53,780 nt of DNA from Betaproteobacteria bacterium UBA2592 (GCA_002340095.1 DDKS01000056.1:1-53780); one strand, 5' to 3'; shown: positions 8,419-16,090, counted from the first letter of the stretch. Notes: generated by a model from the letters alone, not told the origin. Numbers and translations are program-made.

Positions 8419-9036
8419 ATGCGTGCAGTCATGGTGGCAAACCCCAAGGGCGGGGCGGGCAAGACGACCCTGGCAACCAATCTGGCCGGGTATTTCGCCA
8501 ATCAGAACCTCGACGTCAGCCTCTGCGACCTGGACCGGCAGCAATCCGCCCTGCGCTGGATGGCTTTCCGGGATCCGGCCCTGCCTTCCGTCACCGGTTA
8601 TTTCGCCGGCAACCAGATGCTGGTCAACCTGCCCCAGGAGCACGACTGGGTAGTGCTCGACGCCCCGGCCGGCTTCCAGGGCTACAAGCTCAACGACTAC
8701 CTGCGCATCGTGGATCGGGTGGTGATTCCCGTGGTGCCTTCCATCTTCGACATGGCGGCCACCGAGGATTTCATCAATTCCATCCGCCAGGAAATGCGGG
8801 GGAGGGCGGCACGGATCGGCATCGTCGCCATGCGCGTGGATCCGCGTACCCGGGCGGCTGTCATGCTGGAGGAGTTCCTGCGCCATTTCGACATTCCCAT
8901 CCTGGCCTATCTGCGCAACACCCAGAACTACGTCAATGTGGCCGCCGCCGGACAGACCATCTTCGATCCTCCCCGTTCCAGGTTCAAACGTGACGCGGAA
9001 CAGTGGAACGACCTGCTGGCCTGGCTTGAAGATTGA
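8419..9036 (+). CDS. Orphan ParA/MinD-family ATPase
   Basis: 205 residues. The deviant Walker A motif PKGGAGKTT is at 9-17, the switch I-like CDLDRQQSALRW near 38, and the Walker B-like WVVLDAPAG near 78. This places it in the small ParA-like group that positions cargo on the nucleoid or membrane. The ATG at 8419 is preferred over the upstream TTG (8401) because GGGAGTGAGG precedes it and the protein then begins MRAVMVANPKGG, as in relatives. No parB, cargo protein or parS-like repeat is visible nearby, so the partner is unknown. It is followed by a tRNA promoter. Confidence 0.85.
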   Translation: MRAVMVANPKGGAGKTTLATNLAGYFANQNLDVSLCDLDRQQSALRWMAFRDPALPSVTGYFAGNQMLVNLPQEHDWVVLDAPAGFQGYKLNDYLRIVDRVVIPVVPSIFDMAATEDFINSIRQEMRGRAARIGIVAMRVDPRTRAAVMLEEFLRHFDIPILAYLRNTQNYVNVAAAGQTIFDPPRSRFKRDAEQWNDLLAWLED

Positions 9037-9062
9037 CTCCCGAAATTGAGTACTGAAATCTG

Positions 9063-9091
9063 TTGACAGGCAGCTACCGGCTCCCTATAAT
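9063..9091 (+). promoter_or_regulatory. Consensus sigma-70 promoter of the tRNA-fMet gene
   Basis: TTGACA (9063-9068), exactly 17 bp, then TATAAT (9086-9091): both boxes are perfect. Transcription would start near 9098, about 11 nt before the mature tRNA. Confidence 0.85.
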
Positions 9092-9108
9092 TCTCTTCCT
9101 CTGACGGA

Positions 9109-9185
<77 letters not shown>

Positions 9186-9219
9186 ACATGCATCGCATGA
9201 CATGTCAGAATCACAATTT

Positions 9220-9244
9220 GCCCGGTCGCGTTGCCGGGCTTTTT
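9220..9244 (+). terminator. Intrinsic terminator after tRNA-fMet
   Basis: GCCCGG (9220-9225), 8-nt loop, CCGGGC (9234-9239), followed by TTTTT. It separates tRNA-fMet from tRNA-Asn. The next bases contain the near-direct repeat TTTTTGTTGGTG/TTTTTGTTGGTA. Confidence 0.7.
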
Positions 9245-9275
9245 GTTGGTGTTTTTGTTGGTATTGCGCATCCGT

Positions 9276-9351
9276 TCCTCGATAGCTCAGTCGGTAGAGC
9301 GCCGGACTGTTAATCCGTAGGTCCCTGGTTCGAGCCCAGGTCGAGGAGCCA
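9276..9351 (+). tRNA. tRNA-Asn (GTT)
   Basis: 76 nt with encoded CCA. The acceptor stem is TCCTCGA/TCGAGGA, the anticodon loop CTGTTAA has GTT, and the T arm is GGTTCGAGCC. A terminator precedes it, so it may have its own promoter or depend on readthrough. Confidence 0.97.
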
Positions 9352-9391
9352 GCTTTCCGCTTTCCATCCTTCGCTGGGAAGCACAGGGAAA

Positions 9392-9466
<75 letters not shown>

Positions 9467-9533
9467 TCCCCCCTTCGATCATTCCCGCTGCGTCGTCCAC
9501 CCCGTTCCCGGGTATGGGGCTGTCGTGTCCATT

Positions 9534-10469
9534 TCAGCTCAGGGCGGTGTCCAGCACCATCATCACGGCGAAACCCAGCATCAGGCCCAGGGTGGCTGGT
9601 GTCTGGTGGCCGTTCCGGTGGGTTTCCGGGATCACTTCGTGGGAGACCACGAAGATCATGGCGCCGGCAGCCAGCCCCAGTCCCAGGGGATAGGCCAGGG
9701 CCATGCCGCTCGAGAGGCTGACCCCAAGCAGGGCGCCCAGCGGCTCGAGCATGCCGCTCAGGCCGGCCACGGCCACCGCCTTGAGCGGGGAAAAGCCGGC
9801 CGCCCGGATCGCCATGGCCACGGCCAGCCCCTCGGGAATGTCCTGCAGGGCGATGGCGGTGGTGAGGGGGATCCCTACGCCCAGGTCGCCACCGGCGAAG
9901 CTGACGCCGATGGCCATGCCCTCGGGCAGGTTGTGCAGGGCGATGGCGAATACGAACAGCCAGACCCGGTCGCAGCGTTCGTGGCCGGGGCCGCAGGGGC
10001 CGGTCTTGTCGTGCTCGTGGGGCGTGAATTCGTCCAGACCCAGCATCAGCAACACTCCCAGCCCCATGCCCAGCACCACCACGGCGGCTCCCAGCGGCTT
10101 GCTGCCCAGGATTGCTCCGCCGGCTTCGAGGCCCGGCAGGAGCAGGGAGAAGGCGCTGGCGGCCAGCATCATGCCGGCGGCCATGCCCAGCAGGCTGTCT
10201 TCGAGCTTCTGGGGGATGCGGCGCAGGAATAGGGCGGGCAGGGCGCCCAGGGTGGTGGTGGCGAAGCCGGCCAAGCCGCCCAGCAGGGCGTGGTGAAGCA
10301 TGGGACTGGCTTCGCCGCTCGCTACCAGCAGCAGGCTTTGGGCCAGGAGCAGGAGCACGGCTAGCAGGGAAAGCCCCAGGCCGAGTGCTGCCAGGGGATG
10401 CTGGCGGGCGTGTCCGGCGAGGGTGCCGATCCAGCCAGGGGCGCTTGGGGCGGAGCGGGCGGCTTCCAT
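9534..10469 (-). CDS. ZIP-family metal transporter (GufA/ZupT type)
   Basis: 311 residues and about eight membrane helices. The metal-binding motifs are HNLPEG in the fourth core helix and QDIPEG in the fifth, the pattern of the GufA-like ZIP branch. A short His-containing loop (LDEFTPHEHDK) and Cys/His cluster (CGPGHERC) lie between helices 3 and 4, as in ZIP loops. It probably imports Zn or other divalent metals across the inner membrane. The ATG at 10469 is chosen because CAGGAG sits 6 bases upstream; an upstream in-frame ATG (10505) lies inside a palindrome and has no ribosome site. It is downstream of ahpF on the same strand but separated by a terminator. Confidence 0.88.
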   Translation of the reverse strand: MEAARSAPSAPGWIGTLAGHARQHPLAALGLGLSLLAVLLLLAQSLLLVASGEASPMLHHALLGGLAGFATTTLGALPALFLRRIPQKLEDSLLGMAAGMMLAASAFSLLLPGLEAGGAILGSKPLGAAVVVLGMGLGVLLMLGLDEFTPHEHDKTGPCGPGHERCDRVWLFVFAIALHNLPEGMAIGVSFAGGDLGVGIPLTTAIALQDIPEGLAVAMAIRAAGFSPLKAVAVAGLSGMLEPLGALLGVSLSSGMALAYPLGLGLAAGAMIFVVSHEVIPETHRNGHQTPATLGLMLGFAVMMVLDTALS

Positions 10470-10497
10470 GGGAACTCCTGTTTGGGTTTTCCGCCTA

Positions 10498-10511
10498 TTT
10501 TCCATGGAAAA
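10498..10511. promoter_or_regulatory. 14-bp perfect palindrome upstream of the ZIP gene
   Basis: TTTTCCATGGAAAA, self-complementary over its whole length, lies about 30-45 bp before the ZIP start codon. It could be an operator or part of the adjacent terminator's U-run side. No regulator is assigned. Confidence 0.35.
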
Positions 10512-10542
10512 CGGGGGGATGGGCCAGGCGGCCGGTCCCCCC
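10508..10542 (-). terminator. Intrinsic terminator of ahpCF
   Basis: On the minus strand GGGGGGA (complement of 10536-10542) pairs with TCCCCCC (complement of 10513-10519). An inner GGCC/GGCC stem extends it, and GTTTTCC follows. It starts about 20 bp after the ahpF stop. Confidence 0.6.
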
Positions 10543-10562
10543 GCCGGGTTGCCGGGCCCGTC

Positions 10563-12125
10563 TCAGGCCTGGGCGGAGCTGCGGATCAGGTAATCAAAGG
10601 CGGAGAGGCTGGCCTTGGCACCTTCGCCCATGGCGATGATGATCTGCTTGTAGGGTACGGTGGTGCAATCGCCGGCGGCAAACACGCCGGATACCGAGGT
10701 CTGGCCTTTGGCATCCACGACGATCTCTCCGAACCTGGAAAGTTCCACGGTGCCCTTGAGGAAGTCCGTATTGGGCAAGAGGCCGATCTGCACGAAGATG
10801 CCTTCGAGTTCGATCTGGTGCACCGTGCCGCTGGCCCGGTCCTGGTAGGTGAGGCCGGTGACTTTCTGGCCGTCGCCATTGATCTCGGTGGTCTGGGCTT
10901 CCTTGATGACCGTGACATTGGGCAGGCTGTAGAGCTTCTTTTGCAGCACGGCATCGGCCCGCAGCTCGGTGCCGAATTCCAGCAGGGTCACATGGGAGAC
11001 GACGCCGGCCAGGTCGATGGCGGCTTCCACCCCGGAGTTGCCGCCGCCGATCACGGCGACGCGCTTGCCCTTGAACAGGGGGCCGTCGCAGTGGGGGCAG
11101 TAGGCCACGCCCCGGGCCCGATACTCGGCTTCGCCGGGGACGTTCATCTCGCGCCAGCGGGCGCCGGTGGCCAGGATCACCGTCTTGCCCTTGAGGACCG
11201 CGCCGGAAGCGAGTTTTACCTGGATGGGGCCACCGTTTTCACCGGGCACCAGGGCTTCGGCTTTCTGCAGGTTCATGATGTCCACCTCGTATTCCCGCAC
11301 ATGCTGCTCCAGGGCCATGGCGAGCTTGGGGCCTTCGGTCTCCTTGACGGAGATGAAGTTCTCGATGGCCAGGGTATCCAGCACCTGGCCGCCGAAACGT
11401 TCGGCCACCACCCCTGTGCGAATGCCCTTGCGGGCGGCGTAGATGGCGGCGGCAGCGCCGGCCGGGCCCCCGCCTACCACCAGCACGTCGAAGACTTCCT
11501 TCTGGCCGAGCTTCTCGGCTTCCCTCGCGGTGGCGCCGGTGTCGAGCCTGGCGAGGATTTCCTCGATGCTCATGCGGCCCTGACCGAACAGCTCGCCGTT
11601 CAGGTAGATGGCGGGCACCCCCATGATCTGGCGTTCCTCCACTTCCTGCTGGAACATGCCCCCGTCGATCATCACCGCCTCGAAGCCAGGGTTGAGCACG
11701 GCCATGGTGTTCAGGGCCTGCACCACGTCCGGGCAGTTGTGGCAGGTGAGGGAAATGAAGGTCTCGAAGCTGTATTTGCCGTCCAGGGCCCGGATCTGCT
11801 CGATCACGTCCGCTTCCAGCTTGGGCGGATGGCCGCCGCTCTGGAGCAGGGCCAGGATCAGGGAGGTGAATTCGTGGCCCATGGGCAGGCCGGCGAAGTG
11901 GATGCGCGGCGTCTGGCCCTGGCGGGCGATGCCGAAGGAGGGGCGACGCTTGTAATTGCCATCCAGGCGCAGGCTCACCTGTTCGGAAAGGCTGGCGATG
12001 TCTTCGAGCAGGGCGCGCATTTCGGCGGCCGTGGGGCTCTCGTCCAGGGAGGCCACCAGTTCGATGGGCTGGACGAGTTTGGTCAGGTAGGCCTGCAACT
12101 GGGTCTTGATGTTGGCGTCGAGCAT
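10563..12125 (-). CDS. ahpF: Alkyl hydroperoxide reductase subunit F
   Basis: 520 residues, the usual AhpF length. The N-terminal tandem thioredoxin-fold domain carries the redox pair C128-HN-C131. After a linker come the FAD-binding VLVVGGGPAGAAAAIYAARKG, the second redox centre CPHC at about 342-345, the NADH-binding VAVIGGGNSGVEAAIDLAG and the C-terminal GVFAAGDCTTVPYKQ. The enzyme takes electrons from NADH through FAD and two disulfides to reduce AhpC. GGGAGA precedes the ATG. It is 145 bp downstream of ahpC with a large hairpin between them, so the two are probably one transcript with uneven levels. Confidence 0.97.
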   Translation of the reverse strand: MLDANIKTQLQAYLTKLVQPIELVASLDESPTAAEMRALLEDIASLSEQVSLRLDGNYKRRPSFGIARQGQTPRIHFAGLPMGHEFTSLILALLQSGGHPPKLEADVIEQIRALDGKYSFETFISLTCHNCPDVVQALNTMAVLNPGFEAVMIDGGMFQQEVEERQIMGVPAIYLNGELFGQGRMSIEEILARLDTGATAREAEKLGQKEVFDVLVVGGGPAGAAAAIYAARKGIRTGVVAERFGGQVLDTLAIENFISVKETEGPKLAMALEQHVREYEVDIMNLQKAEALVPGENGGPIQVKLASGAVLKGKTVILATGARWREMNVPGEAEYRARGVAYCPHCDGPLFKGKRVAVIGGGNSGVEAAIDLAGVVSHVTLLEFGTELRADAVLQKKLYSLPNVTVIKEAQTTEINGDGQKVTGLTYQDRASGTVHQIELEGIFVQIGLLPNTDFLKGTVELSRFGEIVVDAKGQTSVSGVFAAGDCTTVPYKQIIIAMGEGAKASLSAFDYLIRSSAQA

Positions 12126-12174
12126 GGTGTTCTCCCTTGGTTTGAGTTGATGCCAATGGAATCAGTGGCGGATC

Positions 12175-12222
12175 GCAACGCAAAGGCGCCAGGACAGGGG
12201 TGCACTGGCGCCTTTGCGTTGC
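12175..12222. repeat. Perfect 18-bp inverted repeat between ahpC and ahpF
   Basis: GCAACGCAAAGGCGCCAG (12175-12192), a 12-nt loop, and its exact reverse complement (12205-12222). No U-run follows on the minus strand, so it looks more like an intercistronic mRNA stabiliser or processing site than a terminator. Confidence 0.85.
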
Positions 12223-12270
12223 AATCCGGACCGTCCCGGAGGACGGCCGGATGTTCGCGGCCCGAAGGCC

Positions 12271-12846
12271 TTAGATCTTGCCGACCAGATCGATGGAGGG
12301 AGCCAGGGTCTTGGCGCCTTCCTTCCACTTGGCGGGGCACACCTGGCCGGGGTTGGCGGCGGTGTACTGGGCGGCCTTCAACTTGCGCAGGGTTTCGGAA
12401 ACGTCCCGGGCGATCTCGTTGGAGTGGATTTCCATGGTCTTGATGACGCCTTCGGGGTTGATGATGAAGGTGCCGCGCAGGGCCAGGCCTTCTTCGGGGA
12501 TATGCACACCGAAGGCGTTGGTCAGCTGGTGGGTGGGATCACCGATCAGGGGGAACTTGGCCTTGCCCACGGCGGGGGAGGTTTCGTGCCACACCTTGTG
12601 GGAGAAGTGGGTATCGGTGGTGACGATGTACACCTCGGCGCCGGCCTTCTGGAATTCGGCGTAGTTGTCGGCGGCATCCTCGATTTCGGTGGGGCAGTTG
12701 AAGGTGAAGGCGGCGGGCATGAAGATCAGCACGGACCACTTGCCCTTCAGATCGGCATCGGTCACCTGGATGAATTCGCCCTTGCCACCGCGGTTGACGA
12801 AGGCATTGACTTTGAAGGGCTGGATCTGGGTGTTGATAAGGGTCAT
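12271..12846 (-). CDS. ahpC: Alkyl hydroperoxide reductase subunit C (peroxiredoxin)
   Basis: 191 residues. The peroxidatic cysteine is C51 in FTFNCPTEIED, with the Thr of the catalytic site at FTF; the resolving cysteine is C170 in GQVCPAKW. The C-terminus LAPSIDLVGKI matches typical 2-Cys AhpC. It reduces H2O2, organic peroxides and peroxynitrite and is recycled by AhpF, encoded next. The ATG is preceded by AAGGAGATAAACG. A candidate OxyR site and sigma-70 boxes lie 40-105 bp upstream. Confidence 0.97.
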   Translation of the reverse strand: MTLINTQIQPFKVNAFVNRGGKGEFIQVTDADLKGKWSVLIFMPAAFTFNCPTEIEDAADNYAEFQKAGAEVYIVTTDTHFSHKVWHETSPAVGKAKFPLIGDPTHQLTNAFGVHIPEEGLALRGTFIINPEGVIKTMEIHSNEIARDVSETLRKLKAAQYTAANPGQVCPAKWKEGAKTLAPSIDLVGKI

Positions 12847-12884
12847 CGTTTATCTCCTTGGGTTATGGTCAATCGACAGGTCAC

Positions 12885-12914
12885 ATAGTAAAGAGTCATG
12901 GCTGATTGAGCCAA
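12885..12914 (-). promoter_or_regulatory. Predicted ahpC promoter
   Basis: On the minus strand TTGGCT (-35, 12914-12909), 18-bp spacer, TACTAT (-10, 12890-12885). The -35 box touches the candidate OxyR operator, the arrangement expected for OxyR activation. Confidence 0.55.
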
Positions 12915-12950
12915 TTGTTTGTGTTCATATTCGGAATAGTGTGATTCTAT
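12914..12950. promoter_or_regulatory. Candidate OxyR operator upstream of ahpC
   Basis: ATAG-N7-CTAT is perfect at 12936-12950. A weaker copy (ATTG-N7-TCAT) is 22 bp away at 12914-12928, the spacing of the OxyR four-contact motif. No oxyR gene is in the window. Confidence 0.5.
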
Positions 12951-13032
12951 CGGGGGCCCGGGATGCCATCCTGCCTGTCCCGGCGTTTGCGGCAGAGCCT
13001 AAAATTTCCGTTTCCTTTTCTGACGGAGCGCC

Positions 13033-13914
13033 ATGTTGCACCAACCTTCCCGCACTGAAAGCCTCACCATCCGCGGTCTGCGCTACCAGTTGCGTCACTG
13101 GGGCGAGCCGGGAGCCCCACGGGTCTTCTTTCTGCACGGCTGGATGGACTGCTCCCCCACCTTCCAGTTCGTGGTGGACGCCCTGGCCCGGGACTGGCAC
13201 GTGATCGCCCCCGACTGGCGCGGCTATGGAGGTTCCGAATGGCTGGGACGGCCCTACTGGTTTCCCGATTATCACGCCGATCTGGATGCCCTGTTGGCCC
13301 TTTGCAGTCCTGGTGTTCCGGCCCGGCTGGTGGGGCACAGCATGGGCGGCAGCGTCGCCGCCACCTACGCCGGTCTCCGGCCGGACCGGGTGCGCCAGCT
13401 GGTGGTGCTCGACTTTCTCGGCCTCAAGCCGTCGCCGCCGGGCCAGGGGGCGGCGGATATCCTGGGGTCCTGGCTCGATGCCGTGGGTGAACCGCCCCGG
13501 CTGCGCGTTTACCGGGACACGACGCAACTGGCCCGGCGCCTGGTGGCGGTGAATCCCCGCCTCACACCCGAACGGGCCGCCTTCCTGGCCGCGCAGGTGA
13601 GCCGCCGCCGACCGGATGGGCAGGTGGAAATGGCCTGCGATCCCTGGCACAAGATACCCGCACCTTATCCCTACCGGATCGAGGACGCCATGGATTGCTG
13701 GCGCCGGGTGGAGGCTCCCGTGCTCCAGCTCGTGGCGGCACAGGGCTACGTGCGCCAGCGCTTCGGCGGCAACGATGCGCCCGAATTCCGTCGCCGCATC
13801 GGATGTTTCCGTCGGGTGCGGCTGGAGGAGGTGGCCGATGCCGGCCACAACCTGCAGCATGACCAGCCCGGGCAGGTGGCCCGTTTGCTGGAAGACTTCC
13901 TGGAACGGGACTGA
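13033..13914 (+). CDS. Alpha/beta hydrolase
   Basis: 293 residues with a complete alpha/beta hydrolase layout. The oxyanion-hole strand is FFLHGWMDC (33-40), the nucleophile elbow GHSMGG (101-106, Ser103), and the catalytic His is H272 in DAGHNLQHDQP. The acid is probably the Asp of the WRRVEAPVLQLVAA strand region or nearby and was not pinned. The cap region (about 130-220) is helical. There is no signal peptide, so it is cytoplasmic. The substrate is unknown. It is divergent from ahpC, across the OxyR-like site, so oxidative-stress control is possible but unproven. Confidence 0.9.
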   Translation: MLHQPSRTESLTIRGLRYQLRHWGEPGAPRVFFLHGWMDCSPTFQFVVDALARDWHVIAPDWRGYGGSEWLGRPYWFPDYHADLDALLALCSPGVPARLVGHSMGGSVAATYAGLRPDRVRQLVVLDFLGLKPSPPGQGAADILGSWLDAVGEPPRLRVYRDTTQLARRLVAVNPRLTPERAAFLAAQVSRRRPDGQVEMACDPWHKIPAPYPYRIEDAMDCWRRVEAPVLQLVAAQGYVRQRFGGNDAPEFRRRIGCFRRVRLEEVADAGHNLQHDQPGQVARLLEDFLERD

Positions 13915-13954
13915 GCCGCTCCTGTCGGGCAGGGAGATGCGCACCCAGGAAAAA

Positions 13955-13974
13955 TACTGTATATTTGAACAGTA
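13955..13974 (+). promoter_or_regulatory. LexA box (SOS operator)
   Basis: TACTGTATATTTGAACAGTA matches the proteobacterial LexA consensus TACTGTATATATATACAGTA at 17 of 20 positions, including both CTGT/ACAG arms. A -10-like TATATT (13960-13965) lies inside it. The next start codon is 23 bp downstream. Confidence 0.75.
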
Positions 13975-13997
13975 TTGATGAATCGGGAGCGCAAATC

Positions 13998-14165
13998 ATG
14001 ATGCAGCAACTGCAAAGCCTGTTTGACCGCATGGTGGGGGTGGCCCAGTACGAGCGGGAACTGCACCGCCGGGCCTGGGAAATTTATCGTCCCCGGGAAT
14101 TGCCCGCGCATATCCACCTGCCCGCCTGCTGGCGGCGCCAGCCCCGGGTGGGGCGGGGCGCCTGA
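13998..14165 (+). CDS. Small protein under LexA control, function unknown
   Basis: 55 residues starting at ATG 13998, with GGGAG about 10 bases upstream. An upstream in-frame TTG at 13965 lies inside the LexA box and is unlikely. Residues 1-28 form an amphipathic helix (MMQQLQSLFDRMVGVAQYER); the second half is basic and Pro-rich (IYRPRELPAHIHLP, then WRRQPRVGRG). There is no membrane segment. No family is recognised. SOS-induced small proteins in other bacteria often block division or modulate repair, so a checkpoint role is one possibility, but nothing in the sequence shows it. Confidence 0.6.
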   Translation: MMQQLQSLFDRMVGVAQYERELHRRAWEIYRPRELPAHIHLPACWRRQPRVGRGA

Positions 14166-14288
14166 TGCTGCGCGGCGCGCGGAAGCCGGTTCCTCGTGCG
14201 GGGCATCCTGGGCCATTTGCGGCATTGCGACATTTCCCGGGATGATGGCGGCTAGCCGTTCCCGGGGCGGTCCATCCGCCAGACTTTC

Positions 14289-14843
14289 ATGAGCCCATCC
14301 CCTTCCCCCTCCGACCCTGCAACGGTTGCCGCGAGCAAGCCCCGCTGGCGGCGCTGGATTGTCGAGATTGCCCTGTTCCTGCTCGCCCTGTTGGCGATCC
14401 AGTTCTGGCAGACCCGCCTGGTGCCCGAAGGGCCGGCGCCGGCCTTTACGGCCCGGCTGGTGGATGGCAGCACCATCACCCTGGACGCATGGCTGGGGCG
14501 TCACCCAGGCCAGCCCGTGGCTCTCTACTTCTGGGCCGACTGGTGTCCTGTCTGCAAGGTCCAGGAGGGCAGCATCGAATCCCTGCGTCAGGACTGGCCG
14601 GTCCTCACGGTGGCCATGCAGTCCGGTAACGCGGAGCAGGTGGCGCAACTCCTGCGGCAACGGCACCTGGCCTGGCCGACCGCGCTGGATGAACGGGGGG
14701 AACTGGCCCGGGCCTATGGGCTACAGGGCGTGCCAGCCCTGATCGTGGTGGACGCCCGGGGGCGGCTACGGAGCGCGGCCGTCGGCTACAGCACGGCCTG
14801 GGGCATGCGCCTGCGGCTCTGGTGGGCGGGGTTTGCCACCTAG
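14289..14843 (+). CDS. Membrane-anchored thioredoxin-like protein (TlpA/ScsD type)
   Basis: 184 residues. One N-terminal signal-anchor helix (about 23-41, WIVEIALFLLALLAIQFW) places the domain in the periplasm. The thioredoxin fold has W-C86-PV-C89 and a cis-Pro loop GLQGVPALIVVD. The family includes DsbE/CcmG, TlpA and the copper-tolerance protein ScsD; length and motif suit ScsD best, but no other scs gene is nearby. It probably keeps periplasmic thiols reduced or isomerised. The TAG stop is formed by the edge of the 150-bp repeat at 14841, so the C-terminus may have been reset by that insertion. Confidence 0.85.
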   Translation: MSPSPSPSDPATVAASKPRWRRWIVEIALFLLALLAIQFWQTRLVPEGPAPAFTARLVDGSTITLDAWLGRHPGQPVALYFWADWCPVCKVQEGSIESLRQDWPVLTVAMQSGNAEQVAQLLRQRHLAWPTALDERGELARAYGLQGVPALIVVDARGRLRSAAVGYSTAWGMRLRLWWAGFAT

Positions 14844-14990
14844 CAGGCCGTTGAGAAAGGTAGCGAGGATGGCCAGATACAAGGCGCACGGAGCGCAGCG
14901 ACTGCAGCCTATCAACTAGATAGGCGAGAAAGCGAGCACCGCGCAACGCCGCAGATGACCCACCGCAGTAGTTTTTCAACGGCCTGCTAG
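14841..14990. mobile_element. MITE-like 150-bp palindromic element
   Basis: The ends are TAGCAGGCCGTTGAGAAA and the complement of TTTTTCAACGGCCTGCTA: 18-bp terminal inverted repeats with one mismatch. TA flanks both sides, consistent with a TA target duplication of the IS630/Tc1 kind. A central hairpin CCTATC-AACTA-GATAGG is at 14908-14924. It is too short to code for a transposase. Confidence 0.65.
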
Positions 14991-15046
14991 ATCAGGGTTC
15001 CACGCCAGCGCCTGGGTTTTCTTGCTGAAGCGCTCCTGTCCCATGG

Positions 15047-15067
15047 GGAAAACCGCCCCGTTGGGGC
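15047..15067 (-). terminator. Possible miaA terminator
   Basis: GCCCC-AAC-GGGGC on the minus strand (complement of 15055-15067) followed by GGTTTTCC. The stem is only 5 bp. The rest of 14991-15130 shows no gene or repeat. Confidence 0.35.
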
Positions 15068-15130
15068 CGCTGCCGGATGCACAAGGGGCACCGTACCCTC
15101 TGGGGTTGCGACTGCCCGGGTTGTGTGAAT

Positions 15131-16090
15131 TCAGCCCAGGAAATCCGCCACCCGCCGGGTGATCCGTTCATTCAGGTCGCCGGCCAGGCAATCGAACACC
15201 TCGCCGGGAATGCTGTTGGTGAGCCAGGTGATCTGGCGCTTGGCCAGTTGCCGGGTGGCGAAGATACCCCGGTCCGTGAGTTCGGCGCGGGAATGACGGC
15301 CTTCCATCCACTCCCACACCTGGCGGTAGCCGACGCAGCGCATCGAAGGCAGCTCCGGCTTGAGGTCGTAGCGGCGGCGCAGCATCTCCACCTCTTCCAC
15401 CAGTCCGCCCAGCAGCATCTCCTTGAAGCGGCGGGCGATGCGGTCGTGCAAGACGCTGCGGTCCGAGGGGAGCAGGGAGAGGGATAGGAAGCGATAGGGC
15501 GGGGCGCCGTCCTTGCCGGCGGCCAGCAGTTCGCTCATTGGGCGGCCGGTGAGCCGGTAGATTTCCAGGGCCCGCTGCAGGCGCTGGGAATCCGTGGGAT
15601 GCAGACGGGCTGCCGTTTCCGGGTCGATCCGGGCCAGTTCGGCGTGCAGGGCGGGCCAACCCCGGGCGGCGGCCTCCGCGTCGAGCTGAGCGCGGATTTC
15701 CGGGCTGGCCTGGGGCAGGTCGGCCAGCCCTTCGAGCAGGGCCTTGTAATAGAGCATGGTGCCCCCCACCAGCAGGGGCACCCGGCCGGCGGCGCGAATC
15801 TCGGCCATGGCGGCGAGGGCCTCGCGCCGGAAGCGGGCGGCGGAGTAGGCTTCTTCGGGGCTGATGATATCCACCAGCCGGTGCGGAAATTCTGCCAGGG
15901 TGGCCTTGTCCGGCTTGGCGGTGCCGATGTCCATGTCCTTGAAAACCAGGGCGGAATCGACACTGATCAGCGCTACCGGGAAGCGCCGGGCCAGTTCCAG
16001 GGCCAGGGCTGTCTTGCCGCTGGCGGTGGGGCCCATCAGCAGGATGGCGGGGGGCAGGGCCACCCCACCGGGTGTTGCCGGATGGATCAC
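15131..16090 (-). CDS. miaA: tRNA dimethylallyltransferase
   Basis: 319 residues. The P-loop GPTASGKT is at 20-27, followed by the substrate motif ISVDSALVFKDMDIGTAKP and the VGGTMLYYKALLEGL helix. The C-terminal part has MRCVGYRQVWEW, then ATRQLAKRQITWL. MiaA adds a dimethylallyl group to A37 of tRNAs that read UNN codons. The GTG at 16090 overlaps the ppk2 stop by 4 bp (GTGA), so it is translated with ppk2. In many proteobacteria miaA sits beside mutL or hfq; its placement behind ppk2 is a local variation. Confidence 0.96.
   Translation of the reverse strand: MIHPATPGGVALPPAILLMGPTASGKTALALELARRFPVALISVDSALVFKDMDIGTAKPDKATLAEFPHRLVDIISPEEAYSAARFRREALAAMAEIRAAGRVPLLVGGTMLYYKALLEGLADLPQASPEIRAQLDAEAAARGWPALHAELARIDPETAARLHPTDSQRLQRALEIYRLTGRPMSELLAAGKDGAPPYRFLSLSLLPSDRSVLHDRIARRFKEMLLGGLVEEVEMLRRRYDLKPELPSMRCVGYRQVWEWMEGRHSRAELTDRGIFATRQLAKRQITWLTNSIPGEVFDCLAGDLNERITRRVADFLG

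Noticed and set aside
10398..12443. A 681-codon plus-strand frame opposite ahpF
   Set aside because: Antisense shadow; AhpF is unambiguous with two CxxC centres and FAD/NADH folds.
13965..13997. TTG start for the SOS small protein
   Set aside because: It lies inside the LexA box and at the likely -10 element, so it could not be translated from the regulated transcript.
14023..14292. An 89-codon frame overlapping the SOS small gene
   Set aside because: It overlaps in a different frame, lacks a ribosome site, and its Trp/Ser/Pro-rich product looks random.
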